From positions 186,001 to 250,000 of the forward strand of contig NZ_CAMLHC010000005.1 in NCBI RefSeq assembly GCF_946479755.1: a stretch of 64,000 bases of DNA. Reading direction: 5' to 3'. The notes beneath the pieces were generated by a model that had not been told where the DNA came from, ran no database searches, and worked only from the letters and a program-made list of their open reading frames with translations. This stretch comes from an uncultured Chitinophaga sp. GTDB taxonomy: Bacteria > Bacteroidota > Bacteroidia > Chitinophagales > Chitinophagaceae. Shown in pieces: positions 51,254 to 58,745 of this stretch (the first letter of the stretch is position 1; the number at the start of each line of letters is the position of its first letter). The position numbers and the translations under genes are program-made.

Positions 51254-52594
51254 CTATAGAAGGATGCCTGCCAGAAAGAACCCGGCGGCAACGGATACGG
51301 CTACACTGACAATCCCCGGAATCATAAAGCTATGGTTGACCAGGTATTTTCCGATTTGGGTGCTGCCGGTGCGGTCAAAGTTAATGGCCGCCAGCAGTGT
51401 CGGATAACCTGGCAGAAAAAAATCCCCGTTTACAGCAGGGAACATGGCTACCAGGTGGGCCGGCAGGATGCCGAGGGACAGTCCCAGCGGCATGAGGGCT
51501 TTGGTAGTGGCAGCCTGACTGAAAAGTAAAGCGCTCAGTATGAACAGGGCGATGGCGAACGTCCAGGGGGCCGCTCTGACCATGTTACCCAGTGTGCTCT
51601 CAATAACACCGGTGTTGGTTTGCATGAAGGTGGCGCTCATCCACACCACGCCAAAGATAGACACGACCGCCTGCGCGCCGGAGTTAAAAAGGCTGGCCTT
51701 AGCCACAGCAGCGGCCGTCGTGCGGCAAAACAGCATAATGGCGGCAGCAGCGGCCAGCATCACCAGTTCAATGACCGCAGCCATTTTTATATGCCCGGTG
51801 GCGTCTACGGCCATATTGCTTTTCCCTTCCCCAAAGGAAGGCAGCATATTGGGGAAGGCGCCTACCAGCACTATCAGCAGTACGGCCAGTCCGAATATCA
51901 GCACAGAGGCTTTGGCGCCCGGCAGCAGCGGGGCTTTGCTTTCCTGCACATCTGCCTCCATGGCGGCAGCGAAGTCGGGGTCTTTCATTTTTTCCAGGAA
52001 CACCGGGTCTTTCGCCAGCTCCTTACCTTTTTTCCAGCATACCACAACGCCTGCCAGCGTGCCGACAATGGTGGCCGGGATACATACCCGCAGGATATCC
52101 AGTAGTTCAATTTTCCCGCTGAGAATGGTCAGCAGCGCGGCGGTGGCCGCCGAGATGGGGCTGGCGGTAATCGCCAGGTGCGAAGAGATCACCGAAATAC
52201 TCAGTGCACGCTCCGGTCTTATTTTTTTCTTGGTAGATACTTCCGCAATAATCGGCAGCAGCGAGTAAGTAATGTGGGCAGTGCCTGCAAAAAGAGTAAA
52301 AACGTAAGTGACCAGGGGCCCCAGTAATACGATCAGGGAAGGTTTACTCCGCAATATCTTCTCCGCCAGCCGCACCAGGTAATCCATCCCACCGGCAGCC
52401 TGCAAGGTGGCGGCGGTAGTCACTACCGCCAGGATGATCAGCATCACGTCTATCGGCGGATCGGCCGGCCGCATGCGGAAAATAAAGATATAAACCGCCA
52501 GCGCCACCATGCCCATTACCCCCAGGCCAATGCCTTTCATGCGGGCTCCCACCAGGATAGCGGCGAGTAATATTGCGAACTCTAACCAGATCAT
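51254..52594 (-). CDS. Anaerobic C4-dicarboxylate transporter (Dcu family)
   Basis: A 446-residue inner-membrane transporter with about 12 membrane segments. Family marks: VGARMKGIGLGVMGMVALAVYIF, RMRPADPPIDVMLIILAVVTTAATLQAAGGMDYLV, GTAHITYSLLPIIAEVSTKKKIRPERALSISVISSHLAITASPISAATAALL, and FFLPGYPTLLAAINFDRTGSTQIG. Members exchange aspartate, fumarate, malate and succinate. DcuA and DcuB cannot be told apart safely by eye. It lies between aspA and the porin on the same strand; a 345-base repeat-bearing gap separates it from aspA. Confidence 0.93.
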   Translation of the reverse strand: MIWLEFAILLAAILVGARMKGIGLGVMGMVALAVYIFIFRMRPADPPIDVMLIILAVVTTAATLQAAGGMDYLVRLAEKILRSKPSLIVLLGPLVTYVFTLFAGTAHITYSLLPIIAEVSTKKKIRPERALSISVISSHLAITASPISAATAALLTILSGKIELLDILRVCIPATIVGTLAGVVVCWKKGKELAKDPVFLEKMKDPDFAAAMEADVQESKAPLLPGAKASVLIFGLAVLLIVLVGAFPNMLPSFGEGKSNMAVDATGHIKMAAVIELVMLAAAAAIMLFCRTTAAAVAKASLFNSGAQAVVSIFGVVWMSATFMQTNTGVIESTLGNMVRAAPWTFAIALFILSALLFSQAATTKALMPLGLSLGILPAHLVAMFPAVNGDFFLPGYPTLLAAINFDRTGSTQIGKYLVNHSFMIPGIVSVAVSVAAGFFLAGILL

Positions 52595-52673
52595 ATATGA
52601 TAATATCTGCTGCTGAAGATAATCAAAACCGACAGTAATTTATAACCTTGACCGCGTCCTGTTTTGTTCCGGC

Positions 52674-52833
52674 CCAGCGCTTGCATGCCGACGATCCGGC
52701 ACCAGCGCTTTCATGCCAGTGATCCGGCACCTGGTCATCATGGTTATCGTGGTTATTGTGATTATCGTAGTTATGTGATTATCGTGGTTATCCTGGTTAC
52801 ATCGCCGGCGCCACACCCGGATGCGGCGCCGGC
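52674..52833. repeat. Tandem repeats and GC hairpin between aspA and dcu
   Basis: Three structures lie in a row. A 28-base unit beginning CCAGCGCTT and ending GATCCGGCA occurs twice (52674 and 52702). About seven degenerate copies of GGTTATCGT lie at 52742-52800. A perfect 9-bp hairpin GCCGGCGCC / GGCGCCGGC lies at 52804-52833. The rest of the 345-base gap is plain. The hairpin may terminate aspA or shield its message. Confidence 0.7.
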
Positions 52834-52939
52834 TTCTATTGTAAACCCCTGTCGGGGTACAGTTATCTTCCTACTATATTATTATTCGCACAAACCTTCA
52901 AAATATCACATCGCGCAGCTATTATTTTTAAAAAACAGG

Positions 52940-54346
52940 TTAGCGGTTAATAAACTGCGGCCTGATCATGTTGTCAAACGTGAAGATCTCATCCCATTTC
53001 TCCTGTGTGATCAGCTTTTTCTCTTTCACGGCGATATCGTGCACGGACTTACCGGTTTCCAGCGCCTCGCGGGCAATGCTGGCGGATTGCTCATATCCGA
53101 GGATGGGATTCAGCTGGGTCACGATACCGATGCTGTTCATCACCATCTGTTTGGTATGTTCCGCATTGGCCGTGATACCCAGGATACATTTCTCCCGTAG
53201 CGTACGGCAGGCATTGCCCATATAGGTAATGGCGGTAAACAGTGCGAAAGAGATCACCGGTTCCATGACATTCAGCTGCAGTTGCCCTGCTTCGGCCGCC
53301 ATGGTTACGGTCAGATCGGCGCCGATCACATAATACGCCGTCTGGTTCACCACCTCCGGTATCACCGGGTTTACCTTGCCCGGCATAATGGAAGATCCCG
53401 GCTGCATCGGCGGCAGGTTAATTTCGTTGAGGCCTGCCCGTGGTCCGGACGACAACAAACGCAGGTCGTTGCATATTTTGGACACCTTCACGGCGGTCCG
53501 TTTCAGCACACCGGAAAGCTGCACATAAGCGCCGGTATCGTTGGTGGCCTCGATCAGGTTCTCCGCCAGCTTCAGGTCCAGCCCGGTTACCTCACACAGG
53601 TACTGCGTCACCAGCTCGGCATATCCCTCCGGCGCATTCACCCGGGTACCGATAGCAGTAGCGCCCATGTTGATCTCTGCGATCAGCCGCTTGCTGCTGT
53701 CTACCCGCGAAAGCTCTTCTTTCAGGTTGATGGCAAAAGCATGGAACTCATCGCCAAGGCTCATAGGCACCGCGTCCTGCAACTGCGTACGGCCCATCTT
53801 CAGCACATTCTGGAACTCCTTCCCCTTGGTATCAAACGCCTCTGCCAGCTTGCCCAGTTCTTCTTTGTAAACAGTCAGCTTCAGGATCAGGGCTATACGA
53901 AATGCAGTAGGATACGCATCGTTGGTGGACTGCGAACAGTTCACATGGTTGTTGGGGTGACAGAATTCGTACTCCCCTTTCTGTTTGCCCATCATCTCCA
54001 GGGCCACATTGGCGATCACCTCATTGGCATTCATATTCACGGAAGTACCGGCGCCGCCCTGTATCAGATCGCTCAGGAACTGATTGTCAAACTCCCCGTT
54101 GATCACCCGGTCACTGGCCCTGATAATGTATTCTGCAATATTTTTGTCCAGCACGCCCAGGTCCCGGTTGGCCATCGCCGCCGCCTTCTTCACATATCCC
54201 AGGCTCTTTACAAAGAGCGGCTCCACTTTCAACGGTATACCGGTAATATGAAAATTCTCCAGCGCGCGAAGTGTCTGGATACCATAATACACATCCTGCG
54301 GTATCTCTTTCTCCCCCAAAAAATCGTGTTCTATTCTCTTGGACAT
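52940..54346 (-). CDS. aspA: Aspartate ammonia-lyase
   Basis: A 468-residue enzyme of the aspartase/fumarase superfamily; it splits L-aspartate into fumarate and ammonia. Signature GSSIMPGKVNPVIPE carries the catalytic Ser loop. Other marks: EHDFLGEKEIPQDVYYGIQTLRALENF, QGGAGTSVNMNANEVIAN, NDAYPTAFRIA, and MGRTQLQDAVPMSLGDEF. The start residues and QGGAGTS variant favour aspartase over fumarase, and the downstream Dcu transporter supports this. No clear -7 box was found in the 135-base upstream gap. Confidence 0.94.
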   Translation of the reverse strand: MSKRIEHDFLGEKEIPQDVYYGIQTLRALENFHITGIPLKVEPLFVKSLGYVKKAAAMANRDLGVLDKNIAEYIIRASDRVINGEFDNQFLSDLIQGGAGTSVNMNANEVIANVALEMMGKQKGEYEFCHPNNHVNCSQSTNDAYPTAFRIALILKLTVYKEELGKLAEAFDTKGKEFQNVLKMGRTQLQDAVPMSLGDEFHAFAINLKEELSRVDSSKRLIAEINMGATAIGTRVNAPEGYAELVTQYLCEVTGLDLKLAENLIEATNDTGAYVQLSGVLKRTAVKVSKICNDLRLLSSGPRAGLNEINLPPMQPGSSIMPGKVNPVIPEVVNQTAYYVIGADLTVTMAAEAGQLQLNVMEPVISFALFTAITYMGNACRTLREKCILGITANAEHTKQMVMNSIGIVTQLNPILGYEQSASIAREALETGKSVHDIAVKEKKLITQEKWDEIFTFDNMIRPQFINR

Positions 54347-54448
54347 AATTTTTGATTTAGGGCCGGAAGTTAAACGCTTTTAGAACAACATAATACTCAT
54401 AATTGTTGTAGTTTCATCTAAAGATTTTTCATTACACTGTTGTTCTAT

Positions 54449-54478
54449 TCGTAAATCATAATTGGCAATTCGTAATTT
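54449..54478. repeat. Short family A unit upstream of the lipase gene
   Basis: ATTCGTAAATCATAATTGGC followed by AATTCGTAATT, ending 3 bases before the lipase start codon. It is a single-sided, degraded copy of the ATTACGAATT element. Confidence 0.55.
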
Positions 54479-54481
54479 CTC

Positions 54482-55585
54482 ATGATGTTCCGCATTTCAC
54501 TGGTTTGTTTTCTATTTTTAGTTTTTACAGGAAAGATCCTCTCTGCACAACACCTGGCGCCACATTTTAATCCCCGGGAATACCATGAACTGCTCGATCT
54601 CAGCTCCCTGCAACGGGACACGTCACTGGAACAAAGCAATGCCAAAGCGCCGGACAACTTTCGCGTCGTTTACCGTTCCCCGGAGACAGGCCTCAAAAAC
54701 CGCTGGGACTTCTGGGTCAACCGCAGCCGGGACCTCGGCGTGATCTCCATCAGGGGCACTAACGGTACCGCCACCTCCTGGATGGAAAACTTCTACGCCG
54801 GGATGATCAGCGCCAAAGGAACACTGCAACTTAATGACAGCACTACCTTCACTTATAAACTTGCGGAAGACGACAAAGCTTTCGTACATGCCGGCTGGCT
54901 GCTGGGCCTCGCCGCTATGGCGCCGGACATCGTGCAACAAATAAAACATGCCTATCAGGAAGGCATACACGAATTTATCATCGTGGGACATAGCCAGGGC
55001 GGCGCCATCGCTTTCCTGCTGCGTTCTTACCTGCAATACGCCGACGGCCTTCCGAAAGACATCGTGTTTAAAACCTATTGCAGCGCAGCACCCAAACCGG
55101 GCAACCTGTTCTATGCATATGACTATGATTACATCACCCGTGACGGCTGGGGACTCAGGGTGGTCAACGGGCGGGACTGGGTACCGGAAGTGCCGTTCTC
55201 TATACAGACACCCACCGACTTCAACACCACCAACCCCTTCGCCAACATCAAAAAAGCTTTCCGCAAACAGAAATTCCCGGCGCGGGTAGCGCTGTCCTAC
55301 ATGTACGGACGCCTCAGCCGCCCCGCCAGGAAAGCCAGCCGCCGCTTTCAGCGGGTGCTGGGTAAAATGGTGTACGGCCGCGTAAAAAAAGTACTGCCGG
55401 AGTATAACCGGCCCGTTTTTGTCAACAGCCACAATTATACCCCGGCAGGTACGCCGGTGATCTTATACCCGGTAAAGGGATATGATGAGAAATTTCCGTT
55501 CGACGGTAAAAATATTTTCGTGCACCATTCCATCGACGCTTACCGATGGGCGCTCGATCACAACTACCCTGCCGGCGGACATTAG
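54482..55585 (+). CDS. Exported class 3-type lipase
   Basis: A 367-residue protein with signal peptide (MFRISLVCFLFLVFTGKILSA). An alpha/beta hydrolase core of the fungal-lipase (Lipase_3) kind carries the nucleophile Ser171 in IIVGHSQGGAIAFLL; the preceding VISIRGTNGTATSWMENF is the family's R-G-T strand. A probable catalytic His lies in IFVHHSIDAY near the C-terminus. It acts in the periplasm or outside on lipids or esters; substrate unknown. The stop overlaps the convergent gene by 4 bases. Confidence 0.88.
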   Translation: MMFRISLVCFLFLVFTGKILSAQHLAPHFNPREYHELLDLSSLQRDTSLEQSNAKAPDNFRVVYRSPETGLKNRWDFWVNRSRDLGVISIRGTNGTATSWMENFYAGMISAKGTLQLNDSTTFTYKLAEDDKAFVHAGWLLGLAAMAPDIVQQIKHAYQEGIHEFIIVGHSQGGAIAFLLRSYLQYADGLPKDIVFKTYCSAAPKPGNLFYAYDYDYITRDGWGLRVVNGRDWVPEVPFSIQTPTDFNTTNPFANIKKAFRKQKFPARVALSYMYGRLSRPARKASRRFQRVLGKMVYGRVKKVLPEYNRPVFVNSHNYTPAGTPVILYPVKGYDEKFPFDGKNIFVHHSIDAYRWALDHNYPAGGH

Positions 55586-56124
55586 TCGTTACCGCTCTTT
55601 TCTCCGGTAAACCAATGTTCTTTATCTCTGAACAACACATTGAAAGTCGTGAGCGATCCGTAAATACGGGTGATGTACTGCTGCAGGTTGATCTTCTCTT
55701 CGTCTGTCAGCACCTTATGGCTGTTGATATTCTGCTCCAGCACCCGTAGCCGGTCACGCAGCATCACGATCTTGTGAAAAAATGTTTCGATAGGTACTTC
55801 TTTCGCTTTCAGGGTGGCATCGCCCGGCTGCAGCACCATGGTGCCGTTCCTCCAGCGATCGCCCAGCGGCACCACCTCGGTCATACCGCCCCACAGCCGC
55901 AGTATCTTCAGTAAAGACGTTTCCATATCCGATGCCGTTTCCACTTCAGCTGTCTGGTTTTCTGCGACCAGCACTTCAAACAGCGGATCTGTTTTGTCGA
56001 TCATTTTGATACCATGGTCCATAAAAGTGACCCGGTACTGCGCATATTTAACGCCTACAATAACGCCCGGGCCAAAATGTGCGTGCTGGACCCTTGAACC
56101 CACGCCCAGTGTCAGTTCTTCCAT
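55582..56124 (-). CDS. Unknown protein with KOW/Tudor-like N-terminal domain
   Basis: A 180-residue soluble protein. The first about 45 residues, TLGVGSRVQHAHFGPGVIVGVKYAQYRVTFMDHGIKMID, resemble the small SH3/Tudor-like barrel found at the C-terminus of UvrD/PcrA helicases and in transcription-coupling proteins. The remaining part is helical with no recognised motif. Role unknown; interaction with nucleic acid or polymerase is a guess from the first domain. A -7 box (56144-56151) precedes it. Confidence 0.7.
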   Translation of the reverse strand: MEELTLGVGSRVQHAHFGPGVIVGVKYAQYRVTFMDHGIKMIDKTDPLFEVLVAENQTAEVETASDMETSLLKILRLWGGMTEVVPLGDRWRNGTMVLQPGDATLKAKEVPIETFFHKIVMLRDRLRVLEQNINSHKVLTDEEKINLQQYITRIYGSLTTFNVLFRDKEHWFTGEKSGND

Positions 56125-56143
56125 GTGCTGATATTTTTGGTAT

Positions 56144-56151
56144 CAAACTTA
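56144..56151 (-). promoter_or_regulatory. Predicted -7 box (TAAGTTTG)
   Basis: An exact TAnnTTTG match on the minus strand, 19 bases before the start at 56124. It lies between the gene and a family B repeat. Confidence 0.45.
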
Positions 56152-56157
56152 ATACTT

Positions 56158-56251
56158 TCACGCAAAGCGCGCAAAGATTTGATAAAGTAGATGATGTTTT
56201 GAGATAAATTAAGAACGCACTAGTTACCCAATCTTTGCGCGCTTTGCGTGA
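56158..56251. repeat. Family B inverted repeat overlapping the MocR gene end
   Basis: Perfect 22-bp arms at 56158-56179 and 56230-56251 (TCACGCAAAGCGCGCAAAGA plus TT), spacer 50 bases. The right arm is coding: it supplies the final VLTQSAQRLG residues of the MocR protein, whose stop is at 56220-56222. Confidence 0.88.
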
Positions 56252-57710
56252 GCACTTTTTCAAGTATCCCCACCGCCTTCGCCAGCTCCCTGTTATTCAG
56301 CGAAGCGAAGCCGAAACGGATGGCGTTCAGTGGCGTAGTACCATGCCCGTACTGCTCCCCGTTACTCATCAGAAGCCCCATAGCGGCGGCCTTCACAGCC
56401 ACCTGTGGCAACGGGTAACGTTTGTGGAAGGTAAGCCAGGTAGCCATGCCGCCGGCAGGTTCGGTAAACCGTACTTTGTCGCCCAGGCGGTTGTGCAGCA
56501 GTTGCGTGAGCTGATCGCGGCGCTCATGGTACAGCTTGTTCGATTTTTTCAGGTGCCGGTCGATAGTGCCATCGGCCAGGAGGGCCGCCAGTGTTTCTTC
56601 GGGGAGGTTATCACCCTGGAGGTCCATCAGTTTGCGCAGCCTGGCCATTTCTTCGAGGAACGGCGCCGGGGCCACAAGAAAACCGCTGCGGATGGAGAGC
56701 CCAAGCAGTTTGGTAAAAGAGCCTACGTAGATTACGTTACCGCCGTGATCACCGCTGGCCAGCGGTAAGATGGGCGCAGAGCTGTAATGGTAGTCGTAAT
56801 CGTAATCATCTTCCAGCACGGCCAACCGGTGGGTGCGGATGATGTCCAGCAGCCGCATCCGGCGTTCAGCACTGAGCGTGACCGTCGTCGGGTGATGATG
56901 ATGCGGTATCACATACAGCATCTTCACTTTATGGGTGCGGCACAACCTTCCCACCTCTTCTACATCGATGCCTTCTGCATCGGTGGGCACACGCAGCAGG
57001 CGGGCGCCCAGCTGTTCGAAGCACAGGTCGGCATAAAAATAATTGGGGCTGCCCACGATCACATAGTCCCCTTTCTTCAGCAGCATGGCAGCCGTCAGGT
57101 AGATGGCCATCTGCGCGCCCCGGGTGGTCATTACATTGTCGGCCGACAGCGAAAGACCTCGTGTATGTGTCAGGTAATGTACCAGTTGTTGCCGCAGGTG
57201 CAGGCTGCCCATTGCCGAACCGTAGGTGAGCCGCTGGTGGTAACGTGGCCGGCGGACCAGCGCGCGGCTCTCCTTCATCCACGCTTCCAGCGGCGCTTCC
57301 CGCATATCGGCAAAACCATCGTTGATGATCAGCTGGCCGGACTGTAACCGGTCGTAACGGGAAGTGACCACAGACGGAATACGGTTAAAGGAAAACCCCG
57401 GCCCCGCTGCATACGGAGACGCCGGCGCCTGAAAAGAGCGGGGCTTGATATCCGGCAGGTTGGTCGCTACCATCACGCCTTTTCTCGGAAGGGCAGTGGC
57501 CCAGTCCTGGCTCACCAGCTCGTCGTATGCCGCTACCACCGTTTTGCGGTGCAGCCCCAACTGTAACGCCAGTACGCGGCTGCCGGGCAATAACAGTCCC
57601 GGCTTCAGCACGCCTTCCCTGATCAGGCTGGCAAAGCGGTTCGCCATCTGCTGATATACCGGTTGCCGTGCTTCCCGGTCGATCGTGATCAATGTTTTAT
57701 ATGGTAGCAT
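56220..57710 (-). CDS. MocR-type regulator (GntR helix-turn-helix fused to PLP aminotransferase fold)
   Basis: A 496-residue MocR/PdxR-family protein. The GntR winged helix is at 8-75 (QPVYQQMANRFASLIREGVLKPGLLLPGSRVLALQLGLHRKTVVAAYDELVSQDW). The fold-type I aminotransferase-like domain is at about 110-480, with the PLP Lys in YVGSFTKLLGLSIRSGFLVAP and the YVIPHHHHPTTVTLSAERR loop. It binds PLP or an amino compound as effector. It is divergent from the AhpD-like/GNAT pair, with a three-site operator between them. The last residues come from a family B repeat and are unlikely to be functional. Confidence 0.93.
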   Translation of the reverse strand: MLPYKTLITIDREARQPVYQQMANRFASLIREGVLKPGLLLPGSRVLALQLGLHRKTVVAAYDELVSQDWATALPRKGVMVATNLPDIKPRSFQAPASPYAAGPGFSFNRIPSVVTSRYDRLQSGQLIINDGFADMREAPLEAWMKESRALVRRPRYHQRLTYGSAMGSLHLRQQLVHYLTHTRGLSLSADNVMTTRGAQMAIYLTAAMLLKKGDYVIVGSPNYFYADLCFEQLGARLLRVPTDAEGIDVEEVGRLCRTHKVKMLYVIPHHHHPTTVTLSAERRMRLLDIIRTHRLAVLEDDYDYDYHYSSAPILPLASGDHGGNVIYVGSFTKLLGLSIRSGFLVAPAPFLEEMARLRKLMDLQGDNLPEETLAALLADGTIDRHLKKSNKLYHERRDQLTQLLHNRLGDKVRFTEPAGGMATWLTFHKRYPLPQVAVKAAAMGLLMSNGEQYGHGTTPLNAIRFGFASLNNRELAKAVGILEKVLTQSAQRLGN

Positions 57711-57755
57711 CTGGACTATTGGATGATTTAAATCTGGACTACATGAATAGTCCAG
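57711..57755. promoter_or_regulatory. MocR operator: two direct and one inverted CTGGACTA
   Basis: CTGGACTA at 57711-57718, again at 57734-57741, and inverted as TAGTCCAG at 57748-57755. Two direct repeats plus one inverted copy is a known layout of MocR binding sites. The first copy directly abuts the mocR start codon, which suggests autorepression together with control of the divergent AhpD-like gene. Confidence 0.75.
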
Positions 57756-57797
57756 GCAAAACTAATTTTACAGTATCAATAATGCAAAAAAACAATC

Positions 57798-58262
57798 GTG
57801 ATGAAAGAAAGATTTTTTATGCAGGAGGTGCAGCCGGAAGCCTTCAAAACGATGGTGGCCATGGACAAATACACGACCACGACCAACGTCTCCCCGTTGC
57901 ACCGCGAGATGATCAAAGTAAGGGCCTCCCAGCTGAACGGCTGCGCCTATTGCCTCGACAAGCACGCTGCCGACGCCCGTAAGCAGGGCGAAACGGTGGA
58001 ACGTCAATTGTTACTCAGCGCATGGCGCGAATCGCCGCAGTTCACCGAAGAAGAGAGAATCATACTGGCCATGACAGATGAAGTGACATTTATCAGTCAG
58101 CAGGGACTGACGGAGGACACTTACAACAAAGCGCTGGCCTGCTTCGGCATGGAAACCACGGCTCAACTGCTGATGCATATTATCTGTATTAACGCCTGGA
58201 ACCGTATCGGGATAGCTACCCACCGGATACCGGGCCAACATTATCCAACTACTGCCAAATGA
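57798..58262 (+). CDS. AhpD-like carboxymuconolactone decarboxylase-family protein
   Basis: A 154-residue helical protein of the CMD/AhpD family with the redox motif C49-A-Y-C52 and His56 in NGCAYCLDKHA. Members act as alkylhydroperoxidase-type disulfide reductases or as decarboxylases. The double Met at the start (57798, 57801) leaves one codon of doubt. It is the first gene after the MocR operator and overlaps the GNAT gene by 4 bases. The link to PLP-type regulation is inferred from position. Confidence 0.9.
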   Translation: MMKERFFMQEVQPEAFKTMVAMDKYTTTTNVSPLHREMIKVRASQLNGCAYCLDKHAADARKQGETVERQLLLSAWRESPQFTEEERIILAMTDEVTFISQQGLTEDTYNKALACFGMETTAQLLMHIICINAWNRIGIATHRIPGQHYPTTAK

Positions 58263-58690
58263 GAACAGTCAGAACAGCCGCCACCGACGCCGAAATACTG
58301 GCCTGCCGCGAAGTCATCCTCACCCTGCGCCCGCATGTAGCACCGGAAAGAGTGCTGCCACAGATACGGGAAATGCAGCTGGAAGGTTATCATCTCCTGT
58401 ATTTACCAACAGATGACGATCCTTCAACAGTAGCCGCTATTGCGGGTTACCGGCACAAACACAATCTCCACAGCGGCCGCTTTATCTATATCGATGATCT
58501 GGCCACCCATCCTTCGTGCCGCGCGCAGGGCTATGCCACGCTGCTGCTGCACCACATCCGGGAGATCGCGAAAGAAGAGGGCCTCTCCATTGTACAGCTG
58601 GATTCCGGGCACGGCCTGTGGCCTGCGCACCGGTTATATCACGAACAGGGCTTTTATATCTCCGCCCATCATTTCACCCAGATGGTATAA
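58259..58690 (+). CDS. GNAT family N-acetyltransferase
   Basis: A 143-residue GNAT: FIYIDDLATHPSCRAQGYATLLLHHIREIAKEEG carries the acetyl-CoA loop (R-x-Q-G-Y/A), and HRLYHEQGFYISAHHF closes the fold. The substrate is unknown. Translationally coupled (ATGA overlap) to the AhpD-like gene and controlled with it. Confidence 0.9.
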   Translation: MRTVRTAATDAEILACREVILTLRPHVAPERVLPQIREMQLEGYHLLYLPTDDDPSTVAAIAGYRHKHNLHSGRFIYIDDLATHPSCRAQGYATLLLHHIREIAKEEGLSIVQLDSGHGLWPAHRLYHEQGFYISAHHFTQMV

Positions 58691-58696
58691 AAAAAA

Positions 58697-58722
58697 GCAG
58701 CGAAGACAGGTGTCTTCGCTGC
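58697..58722. terminator. Bidirectional terminator
   Basis: A perfect 12-bp stem GCAGCGAAGACA / TGTCTTCGCTGC with a 2-base loop, A run before it and A/T-rich sequence after, between convergent genes. The stem core GCGAAGAC is shared with the family B unit. Confidence 0.85.
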
Positions 58723-58745
58723 ATAAAAACATCACAACAAAAAAA

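Noticed and set aside
52742..52800. Possible CRISPR array
   Set aside because: Units are only about 9 bases, degenerate and contiguous with no spacers, and there are no cas genes.
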